Translations under genes and position numbers: made by a program
Notes under the pieces: model-generated
The model's input: only the letters and a program-made list of their open reading frames with translations
Database searches by the model: none
What the model was told of the DNA's origin: nothing
Shown here: positions 17,740 to 24,113 of the stretch, in pieces
Layout: every line of letters begins with the position of its first letter
Position numbering within the stretch: position 1 is the stretch's first letter
NCBI GenBank assembly: GCA_021604705.1
Contig: BQJM01000017.1
Coordinates: forward strand, 1 to 32,123
From: a marine bacterium B5-7
GTDB lineage: Bacteria > Pseudomonadota > Gammaproteobacteria > BQJM01
DNA: 32,123 nucleotides
Direction of reading: 5' to 3'

Positions 17740-18122
17740 TTTACTTATTTAGCCAGGTAACGCTATGGCTGTGTCATTGGTCAGAAGTTTTCAAGATAAC
17801 GCTTTTGAAATCCCCTACTCTAAAAAATACTCATCCAGATGGCGAGCATTTGAATATTTCAACTCTAGTTGAATCGCAACAGGCAAAAACAGACTGCGTG
17901 ACGATAAAGCCACCTGTTTTAGCCTGCTGCAAAACGATCGTCATTTTGCAGGGACAAAATGGTTTCGTCAAGGGATTTTCTTTAATTTTCAGATGCTTAT
18001 CCACACCACATGCGTTTCAGTATGATTCAATACGGTTGGTAACCACCGTGCATGTACTGGGAGTTGGGTGCGATCTTCATTGCGCATCAGATGATGGATG
18101 TGGTTAACTGAGGTTTCTAAGA
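17740..18122. other. Intergenic region with two adjacent hairpins, no convincing gene
   Basis: Between csp and hcp. CAGGCAAAAACAG (17880-17892) pairs with CTGTTTTAGCCTG (17914-17926) with one mismatch. Immediately after, CTGCAAAA (17927-17934) pairs with TTTTGCAG (17944-17951). A plus-strand frame (17715-18107) is open but has no family resemblance, no ribosome site and Cys-rich composition, so I do not call it a gene. The region should hold the csp promoter and the end of the hcp transcript; a small RNA is possible. Confidence 0.4.
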
Positions 18123-18608
18123 TCAGGTTTTTTCTAGCCAGGTGTCCTGGGCCATGATATTGCCATCAAGATAGGCCCAACGAATGGTTTCGTAACGAAA
18201 TTGCACTTCTTCAAGATGCCCTAGTTTCTCAGATAGCTTGTCTTTGGTGTTGGGGATCTTCGGGCCTATCGACACAACCTTGGCTTGCAGCAAGGTTTGT
18301 TGGAAATAAGGACGTTCTGCCCCATTCGTATCAATTTTATACCATTGTAGTTTCACCTGTTGTAGTGTTTTGCCGTCGCAACAAGCTTTGTACAAAATCG
18401 GCGATGTGCTGCATAAGGTTTTAAGTAGGGTAAAGGGTTCGTGCTTACGCGTGCTCATTGCGGAGCCTGTATCATCATCCGTGGGCAAATGAATACGGTG
18501 CTGACAGCTAAGTACTTCCACGCTGTTTTCACGTTGTTTAATTTTCACGGTGCCGTGAATTGGCTGGCCTTGATTATCAACTAGCCACATATAACCGGGT
18601 ATTGCCAT
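18123..18608 (-). CDS. hcp: Hcp-family type VI secretion tube protein (orphan)
   Basis: A 161-residue Hcp, which stacks as hexameric rings to form the inner tube of the type VI secretion system and carries effectors. The signature order is clear: MAIPGYMWLVDNQGQPIHG at the start, HRIHLPTDDDTG, a ..FTLLKTLCSTSPILYKA.. segment, LQWYKIDTNGAERPYFQ and the C-terminal RYETIRWAYLDGNI. No other type VI genes (vgrG, tssB/C, tssK, clpV) are in the window, so it is an orphan copy that may serve a system elsewhere or be a relic. Start ATG 18608; divergent from waaA. Confidence 0.93.
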   Translation of the reverse strand: MAIPGYMWLVDNQGQPIHGTVKIKQRENSVEVLSCQHRIHLPTDDDTGSAMSTRKHEPFTLLKTLCSTSPILYKACCDGKTLQQVKLQWYKIDTNGAERPYFQQTLLQAKVVSIGPKIPNTKDKLSEKLGHLEEVQFRYETIRWAYLDGNIMAQDTWLEKT

Positions 18609-18684
18609 TTTATTTTCCTCATTAGGTATTTAAAGTCAATCCCACTATAATCCTGTTCCAAGTGGGCAGTCTGTCGGTGATTTC

Positions 18685-19950
18685 ATGAAATTTTTATATT
18701 CTTTTATCTGGGTGTGTTTATTGCCCGTTGTTTTGCTGCGCTTATTGTGGCGATCACGCAAACAGCCTGGTTATCGCCGGCATTGGTGGCATCGTTTGGG
18801 GTTTATCCCGAGAATGGAACAAGCGGGTTGCATTTGGATCCATGCGGTTTCGCTGGGGGAGACGCGCGCCGCCATTCCTATGATTCAATCTTTGCTAGCC
18901 ATGTATCCGAATAAAACGATTGTCTTGAGTCATACGACGCCCAGTGGCCTTGAGGCGGGTAGCAAGATAGACTCGCGCGTGCAGCAAGTATTTTTTCCTT
19001 ATGATTTACGTTTGTTTATTCACATGTTTTTAAATCGTTTGCGTGCGAGTTGTTTGATTGTGATGGAAACAGAACTGTGGCCCAATGTTTTTTCTGTTTG
19101 TGCAGCACGCCAGCTTCCGGTTGTGGTGGTGAATGCACGCTTATCTCAACGTTCTGCTGCGCGTTATGCCCGTTTCCCTTCCGTCGTGACACCCATGATG
19201 CAATGTGCAACATTGATTGCGGCACAAACACAGGCAGATGCTGATGCCTTTATTTCTATTGGCGCACCGGCGGATAAAATCACCGTGACTGGTAGTGTAA
19301 AATTTGAATTAACCTTACCAACTGATTTAGCGGAACGCGGTGCGAGCTTGCGTACAGAACTGGGTGCAGCGCGTCCTATATTACTAGCCGCTAGCACGCA
19401 TTCTGGCGAAGAAACTTTATTGTTACAAGCATTGAAAATAATACAGCAATCAATGCCAGACGTGTTGTTAGTCATTGTGCCACGTCACAGTGATCGTGCC
19501 TCGACGATTATGAAACATTGTCAACAGCAGGGTTTTTCTGTCGCACAACGTAGTCAACAACAAGCATGTACCGCAGACACGGCTGTGTATTTAGCAGATA
19601 CGATGGGTGAGTTACTGAATTTTTACCAAGCCAGTGATGTGGCGTTTGTTGGCGGGAGTTTGGTGGCACACGGTGGTCAAAATCCTTTGGAACCTGCAGC
19701 CTGTGGAAAACCCATTTTAATGGGGCCACATGTGTTTAACTTTATCCGTATCGTTGATTTGCTGATGGATGCTAATGCGCTAAAAATGGTGAATGATGTA
19801 GAAAGCTTGGCAACGCATGTATTGTCTTTATTGCGCGATCCCGCTGCGCGCGATTGCATGGGCGTGGCAGGGCAGCAAGTGCTTGCTGATAATCGTGGTG
19901 CTTTAGAGAAGCAACTTGCGGTTGTTGCATCGTTGTTGCCCCGCACTTGA
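18685..19950 (+). CDS. waaA: 3-deoxy-D-manno-octulosonic acid (Kdo) transferase
   Basis: Adds Kdo from CMP-Kdo to lipid IV-A in lipopolysaccharide core synthesis, at the cytoplasmic face of the inner membrane. It has 421 residues (E. coli 425). The N-terminal membrane anchor spans 4-22. Catalytic Glu 59 lies in WIHAVSLGE. Further motifs are VLSHTTPSG, METELWPN, GSVKFE, and the nucleotide-sugar site GGSLVAHGGQNPLEPAACGKP (in two parts). ATG 18685 is the natural start. The final codons (CGC ACT TGA) coincide with the CCCGCACTTGA repeat that also ends ubiC, so the tail was probably reshaped by a repeat insertion. Confidence 0.96.
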   Translation: MKFLYSFIWVCLLPVVLLRLLWRSRKQPGYRRHWWHRLGFIPRMEQAGCIWIHAVSLGETRAAIPMIQSLLAMYPNKTIVLSHTTPSGLEAGSKIDSRVQQVFFPYDLRLFIHMFLNRLRASCLIVMETELWPNVFSVCAARQLPVVVVNARLSQRSAARYARFPSVVTPMMQCATLIAAQTQADADAFISIGAPADKITVTGSVKFELTLPTDLAERGASLRTELGAARPILLAASTHSGEETLLLQALKIIQQSMPDVLLVIVPRHSDRASTIMKHCQQQGFSVAQRSQQQACTADTAVYLADTMGELLNFYQASDVAFVGGSLVAHGGQNPLEPAACGKPILMGPHVFNFIRIVDLLMDANALKMVNDVESLATHVLSLLRDPAARDCMGVAGQQVLADNRGALEKQLAVVASLLPRT

Positions 19951-20022
19951 GCTTGTCATCCCGCACTTGATGCGGGATCTCCATCTAACACCGCTGTCAT
20001 CCCGCACTCGATGCAGGATCTC
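19935..20022. repeat. Array of palindromic repeat B half-elements
   Basis: Three related units occur in a row: CCCCGCACTTGAGC within the end of waaA (from about 19938), then GTCATCCCGCACTTGATGCGGGATCTCC (in two parts, from 19954), then a diverged copy with ACTCGATGCAGG (from about 19996). Each full unit folds into a CCCGCA/TGCGGG hairpin and could end waaA transcription. Confidence 0.8.
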
Positions 20023-20029
20023 CATCTAT

Positions 20030-20178
20030 TAAAACAATCTTTGCTGAGTGGTGGGGGGCATATTTTCCAATTCGACAGCTGTCGCGCTGTTTGATTCGTA
20101 AGATCTCGATCAGAATTGTGGCCATGCTACCCACAAGACATTAGAGGGTAACCCCGTGTGCAGTACTCGTACTATCAC
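20030..20178 (-). pseudogene. Repeat element C, copy 1: bulged hairpin plus broken reading frame
   Basis: From about 20030 to 20172 the sequence aligns without gaps to 30892-31035. Across the best 123 bp I count 17 mismatches. The minus-strand frame shared with copy 2 contains LWVAWP, YESN and TAVELENMPPT, but here it has an internal TGA and stops at 20029-20031, so it is a broken or non-coding copy. The hairpin near 20152-20180 is retained with one bulged base. The upstream part present in copy 2 is missing. Confidence 0.6.
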
Positions 20179-20259
20179 ATGAAAAGTAATAAAACTGACA
20201 TGACTTGCTTTAACCTATTGATTTTATTAGATTTTATCGTTGTTCTTCTGATAGTCCAC

Positions 20260-20304
20260 TTGACTTTGACTGAACAGTAACTTACAGTTATTGTTATTTA
20301 CTGT
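20260..20304 (+). promoter_or_regulatory. Probable abiE promoter with inverted repeat
   Basis: TTGACT (20260-20265), 17 bp, then TACAGT (20283-20288) make a plausible promoter. ACAGTAA (20274-20280) and TTACTGT (20298-20304) form an inverted repeat straddling the -10, where an AbiEi-type antitoxin is known to bind in autoregulated systems. Confidence 0.5.
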
Positions 20305-20312
20305 AGAGTTGT

Positions 20313-20882
20313 ATGGTGATGAGTCATCTGAAAAAGTTATCGGATTGGTTAGAGCGGCACGCAGATAGCGAACATTACTTGTTTACGTCTCGCGACCTTA
20401 GGGCTTTCTATCCTCAGATCGCTGATGTGGCTTATTATGTTTTTCTAAACAGAGCCGTGAAAGCGGGGTATTTAGAAAAGCTTTGTCGGGGTTTATATCT
20501 TTTCAAAAAAGCGATGCCGGCGACTGGTCGCTTGTTATTTCACGCAGCAGCAAAGTTGCGTGCTAATGCCTTTAGTTATATGAGTTTGGAAACGGTGTTA
20601 AGTGAGGCGGGCGTGATTTCACAAATACCGATGAACAGCATTTCAATCATGACAACAGGTCGCAGTAATGTGATCCAATGTGCCACTTATGGCAGGATAG
20701 AGTTTGTGCATACCACGCAAAAACCAACTGACTTGATGGAGGAACTGGTTTACGACGAGCACTGCAAATTATGGCGTGCTAGTGTATCGTTGGCATTACG
20801 AGACATGAAAGCAACGCATCGGTCATGTGATTTAATTGATTGGGAGATAGCAAATGAACTTATTCGATCAGCTGGTCAATAA
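20313..20882 (+). CDS. abiEi: AbiEi-family antitoxin
   Basis: A 189-residue antitoxin and presumed transcriptional repressor of a type IV toxin-antitoxin pair. The N-terminal 70 residues have a winged-helix pattern ending in the family-typical KLCRGLYLFKK. The remainder contains YMSLETVLSEAGVISQIP and an ..ITTGRSNVI..-type strand region as in AbiEi proteins. ATG 20313 has GAG upstream; ATG 20319 is the alternative. Its 3' end overlaps the toxin gene by 29 bp, as expected for coupled expression. It probably binds the inverted repeat at 20274-20304. Confidence 0.85.
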   Translation: MVMSHLKKLSDWLERHADSEHYLFTSRDLRAFYPQIADVAYYVFLNRAVKAGYLEKLCRGLYLFKKAMPATGRLLFHAAAKLRANAFSYMSLETVLSEAGVISQIPMNSISIMTTGRSNVIQCATYGRIEFVHTTQKPTDLMEELVYDEHCKLWRASVSLALRDMKATHRSCDLIDWEIANELIRSAGQ

Positions 20883-21720
20883 AGCGTTGGAAAGTAACCC
20901 AAGTCTTGCACCACTCAGGGTTGTTGTTGAAAAAGAGTTACTGCATCACGAGATACTCAGCATCATGAGTCAACATGATTTTTTGAAAAACCTCACGTTT
21001 ATTGGCGGTACGTGTTTGCGTTGTTGTTACGGTGGTGTGCGCTTAAGTGAAGATTTAGATTTTACCGGTGGGCGTGATTTTACACGAGAAGATCTGGCTG
21101 AAATGGGTAAGACGATCCGATCCTCTCTTCATGAAAAGTACGGTTTATCAGTAGCCATTAGCGAACCGGTCAAAGACAAAAAAAATGTAGACACTTGGAA
21201 AGTGAAAATTGAAACGAGACCCGGGCAAAAACACATGCCGGCACAGCGTATTCACATTGATATATGCGCGGTGGATTCATATGAAAAGCAACCGATGATG
21301 TTACTGAATGCCTATAGTGTTGATATGGGAACCAATGGCTTGATTGTGCAGGCAGAAAGTCGCGAAGAAATATACACGGATAAACTGCTGGCATTTGCCG
21401 GTAGACCCAACCGCATTAAGCATCGTGATTTGTGGGATATAGCTTGGTTACACCAACAGAGTTTAAAGCCTCGGCTTGAACTGATTCAAGCTAAACTGGC
21501 AGAACGGCATGAATCGTTTGAGCACTTTATGCAGTGTTACGATACACGACAAGCGTCACTTACCAAAGATAAAACCTTAGCAAAAGATTTCAAAAATGAA
21601 ATGCATCGTTTTCTTTCTCAGCAGCAAATTGATCAAGTGATCGCGCAAGATAATTTGTGGGATTTTATTGTTTATTTGATTGAAGACCTCGGACGACAAA
21701 TACGAAAAGCTGTACTCTGA
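20854..21720 (+). CDS. abiEii: AbiEii-family nucleotidyltransferase toxin
   Basis: A 288-residue toxin of the DUF1814 nucleotidyltransferase family. Motif I is FIGGTCLR (49-56) followed by LSEDLDF with the metal-binding Asp 67 and 69. A third acidic residue is Asp 136 (HIDICAVD). Motif IV is TDKLLAF...RIKHRDLWDI, with Lys 177, Lys 189 and Asp 192. Related toxins modify tRNA or use GTP and cause growth arrest or abortive infection, so phage defence is the likely role by family. It overlaps the antitoxin gene upstream. All catalytic residues are present, so the toxin should be active. Confidence 0.9.
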   Translation: MNLFDQLVNKALESNPSLAPLRVVVEKELLHHEILSIMSQHDFLKNLTFIGGTCLRCCYGGVRLSEDLDFTGGRDFTREDLAEMGKTIRSSLHEKYGLSVAISEPVKDKKNVDTWKVKIETRPGQKHMPAQRIHIDICAVDSYEKQPMMLLNAYSVDMGTNGLIVQAESREEIYTDKLLAFAGRPNRIKHRDLWDIAWLHQQSLKPRLELIQAKLAERHESFEHFMQCYDTRQASLTKDKTLAKDFKNEMHRFLSQQQIDQVIAQDNLWDFIVYLIEDLGRQIRKAVL

Positions 21721-21753
21721 TTTTCTATAAAAATCAAAGGGTTATGTTCGCTC

Positions 21754-21788
21754 ATGTAAATTTCAACTTTTAAAGTTGAAATTTACAT
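21754..21788. promoter_or_regulatory. Perfect 35-nt palindrome upstream of the DUF4143 ATPase
   Basis: ATGTAAATTTCAACTTT, one central T, then its exact reverse complement. It is AT-rich and has no T-run outside, so it is a poor terminator for the toxin gene but a good operator or cruciform candidate. TTTACA at its right edge (21782-21787) and GATAAT (21807-21812) could form a promoter with long 19-bp spacing. Confidence 0.85.
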
Positions 21789-21833
21789 TAATCGTGCTAA
21801 GCTGTTGATAATAGAGTGTTTTTAGGCATGATC

Positions 21834-23000
21834 ATGTTTCAGCGACGGATTTTCAATAAACTTAGTGAGGCGGTACAGCAGTTTCCAGCTGTGGTGCTAA
21901 CCGGACCTCGTCAAAGTGGCAAAACACTGCTGTTGCGTGAGCAGTTTCCGACCTTCACTTATATCAACCTTGAAGATCCGGATACCTTATTATGGGCAAA
22001 GTCAGATCCCCGAGCCTTATTAGCAAGAAACAAACAGGGTTTAATTATTGACGAGGCGCAATGTTATCCTGCGTTGTTTTCTTATTTGCAGGGTTATTTA
22101 GATGAAGCGCCGAAAAAACCACCGGTGATTTTATCCGGCTCGCAAAATTTTTTATTGGTGGATAATATTAGTCAGTCTTTGGCTGGACGAGTGGCTATCT
22201 TTGAATTCTTACCACTGACTTACGAAGAATATATGTCGGATAACACAGCACCGGCACTCAGTCTTTGGGAATTTTTATATTCGGGTAGTTACCCTAGACC
22301 TTATCATGAAAGTCTTGATGTTAAGCTATGGCGAAACAGTTATATCCGCACCTATTTAGAAAGGGATGTTCGGTCTATTTTAAATGTTAGGGATTTAAGC
22401 CAATTTCAATTGTTTTTGAAACTATGCGCAGGACAACACGGGCAGCTTTTAAATTTAAATAATATTGCACGAGACTGCGGTGTGTCATTTACAACAGCGA
22501 ACAAATGGATTGGCCTATTAGAAGCTAGCTATATTGTTTATCGCTTGCAGCCATACCATAATAATTACCGAAAACGCTTAGTTAAAACACCTAAGCTGTA
22601 TTTTTATGATAGTGGATTAGTGTGCCAATTACTCGGCATTGAATCTGCCGATCATTTGCAAATGCATGCGCAGCGTGGCGAAATTTTTGAAGGGTTTGTG
22701 ATAACGGAAATAGTAAAACATTATTTCTCAAAAGGGGAGCGTCCCCCCATTTATTTCTGGCGTGATCATACTGGTTTAGAAGTTGATTGTATTTTAGATC
22801 GCGCGCTGAACCCGTTAGCAATTGAAATAAAATCAACTGCTACGGCGACGCCAGATATCATGAATGGCTTGAGAAAATGGCAAGCAGCAGCACAATACCC
22901 GGCAGACCAGTGTGTTGTTGTGTATGCTGGTGATCAACAGCAGGGATTCAAAGAAATCAGTTTATTTCCTTTTCAGGCATTTTATAAAGTACTGGATTGA
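21834..23000 (+). CDS. AAA ATPase with DUF4143 nuclease-like C-terminus
   Basis: I start at ATG 21834 (388 residues) because AGG lies seven bases upstream; GTG 21816 and ATG 21828 are in frame. Walker A is GPRQSGKT (24-31), Walker B LIIDEA (70-75) and sensor-1 LSGSQN (100-105), followed by SLAGRVAIFEFLPLTYEE. The DUF4143 region includes RTYLERDVR and ends in a restriction-endonuclease-like pattern, GLEVDCI (Asp 318) and AIEIKST (Glu 331, Lys 333). Members of this large family are scattered in bacterial genomes, often in accessory DNA, and their function is not established. It lies next to the AbiE pair, but with its own palindromic upstream region it is likely an independent unit. Confidence 0.92.
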   Translation: MFQRRIFNKLSEAVQQFPAVVLTGPRQSGKTLLLREQFPTFTYINLEDPDTLLWAKSDPRALLARNKQGLIIDEAQCYPALFSYLQGYLDEAPKKPPVILSGSQNFLLVDNISQSLAGRVAIFEFLPLTYEEYMSDNTAPALSLWEFLYSGSYPRPYHESLDVKLWRNSYIRTYLERDVRSILNVRDLSQFQLFLKLCAGQHGQLLNLNNIARDCGVSFTTANKWIGLLEASYIVYRLQPYHNNYRKRLVKTPKLYFYDSGLVCQLLGIESADHLQMHAQRGEIFEGFVITEIVKHYFSKGERPPIYFWRDHTGLEVDCILDRALNPLAIEIKSTATATPDIMNGLRKWQAAAQYPADQCVVVYAGDQQQGFKEISLFPFQAFYKVLD

Positions 23001-23006
23001 TATATA

Positions 23007-23027
23007 CCCATCCCCATCCCCATCCCC
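23007..23027. repeat. (CCCATC)3CCC tandem repeat
   Basis: Three perfect hexamers plus CCC lie just after the ATPase stop in the 101-bp gap before the next gene. No other feature is evident in the gap except GAGG, the ribosome site for ATG 23102. Confidence 0.85.
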
Positions 23028-23101
23028 TTAATACTCTCTTAAGTTTTTATAGGTAGAGTTAATAGTGAAAGACAATAAATGAGTAATATTGAGGATTCGC
23101 G

Positions 23102-24022
23102 ATGAAGCCATTAAAAGATTATGCATACCACCCTTACCAGTTGAGTCTGTCTGCATGGGATGTTGTTAAGAAAATTTTTACTTTTCTTTTTGCGAATAAA
23201 ACGCCTGTTAGGGGCATGAGTCCCTTTACATCAGAAAAAGTTGCGCTTTCTAATATAGTGCTTGTTGACTTATGTACAGGGCTTTCTGCTGGGTTAATAG
23301 CCGGTTTGGCAGTGTTAGTCGCCGCTTTGGCAGTAGAACTTTGGCCCGTACTACTGATTGGTAGTTTGTTCTTAGGGATGGGGCTTTTGGGGCTGATTGC
23401 TGAGAAGACGTCCGGTCATTCTCTTTTGCCGCTGAGCTTGCTCATCTCTTTACCCATGATAGCAGCTGCTGCAGGTGCATTCGTTTTCAGTGCCACGATG
23501 ATGGGGCTGTCCTTGGTGGCTGATTTGATTGCGCTGCCGTTTAAAGGATTGGCAGGCTTATTAAAGCCAGTACGGGAATTTATGTTTGGTGAGCCAGAGT
23601 CTGATACTAAGATGCCAGCTCCTGCTGTTTGCATTGTGGGTGGTAAGGGACTTGGAAATCAGAAAAGCGATGCTCCTCATCATAATACGCCGCCGCTTAG
23701 TTCCTCATCGTCTGGTCGCGCTGGGAAGGTATATAGGGTATTACAGCCTCCTAACCCTAATGCTCCTAGATCTCTAGCTCTTCGTCCGGAAACAGAAGGC
23801 GCTGAGGGAGGAGGCGGATGCAGTGAGGAGGGTAGCTCGGGCTTTCATCTCGAGACTTCACCACATCGCAATGTTTCACTGGTGCCGCCATCTGCACCGT
23901 CAGCAGATCAGGTTAATGTTTCAAGGGCGCTGCTATTTCCACCACCTGGCAATGCTTCAACGGTGCAGCCATCTGCACCGCCAGCAGGTGAGGTTCTAGG
24001 AAGGCGCGCTAGCGTTAGCTAA
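23102..24022 (+). CDS. Membrane protein with proline-rich repeated C-terminal tail
   Basis: A 306-residue protein not recognised as a known family. ATG 23102 follows GAGG at good distance. The N-terminal 50 residues are soluble. Three long hydrophobic stretches follow (52-79, 81-100, 108-143), rich in Gly/Ala/Leu, then an amphipathic LPFKGLAGLLKPV. From 165 on the chain is low-complexity: a Ser run, Pro/Gly/Glu-rich parts, and two 27-residue repeats (..NVSLVPPSAPSADQV.. and ..NASTVQPSAPPAGEV..). A membrane domain joined to a disordered Pro-rich tail is common among effectors of intracellular bacteria, so this is a candidate, without direct evidence. Its base composition is more GC-rich in the tail than in neighbouring accessory genes. 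Confidence 0.75.
   Translation: MKPLKDYAYHPYQLSLSAWDVVKKIFTFLFANKTPVRGMSPFTSEKVALSNIVLVDLCTGLSAGLIAGLAVLVAALAVELWPVLLIGSLFLGMGLLGLIAEKTSGHSLLPLSLLISLPMIAAAAGAFVFSATMMGLSLVADLIALPFKGLAGLLKPVREFMFGEPESDTKMPAPAVCIVGGKGLGNQKSDAPHHNTPPLSSSSSGRAGKVYRVLQPPNPNAPRSLALRPETEGAEGGGGCSEEGSSGFHLETSPHRNVSLVPPSAPSADQVNVSRALLFPPPGNASTVQPSAPPAGEVLGRRASVS
23867..24001 (+). repeat. Two 81-bp imperfect direct repeats within the membrane-protein tail
   Basis: GCAATGTTTCACTGGTGC.. (from 23868) recurs as GCAATGCTTCAACGGTGC.. (from 23949), exactly 81 bp later, with matching CCATCTGCACCG and CAGCAG blocks. The frame is kept, so this looks like an internal 27-residue duplication; the second unit is incomplete. Confidence 0.75.
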
Positions 24023-24054
24023 TCTAGCGTGCCTATCTTCGTTTGATATAGACT

Positions 24055-24089
24055 CTACAGTAGGTTACATTTATTGTTACCTATTGTAG
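24055..24089. terminator. Hairpin between the membrane-protein gene and recG
   Basis: CTACAGTAGGT (24055-24065) pairs with ACCTATTGTAG (24079-24089) through 11 bp including one G-U. There is no strong T-run, but its place between convergent genes suits a bidirectional transcript end. Confidence 0.5.
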
Positions 24090-24113
24090 CGTGACTTTCA
24101 CTATGATCCTTCC

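Noticed and set aside
17715-18107. 130-residue plus-strand frame between csp and hcp
   Set aside because: No ribosome site, no recognisable domain, Cys-rich random-looking composition, and it runs through hairpins and the expected csp promoter.
19016-19475. Minus-strand frames within waaA
   Set aside because: Antisense shadows of a well-supported gene.
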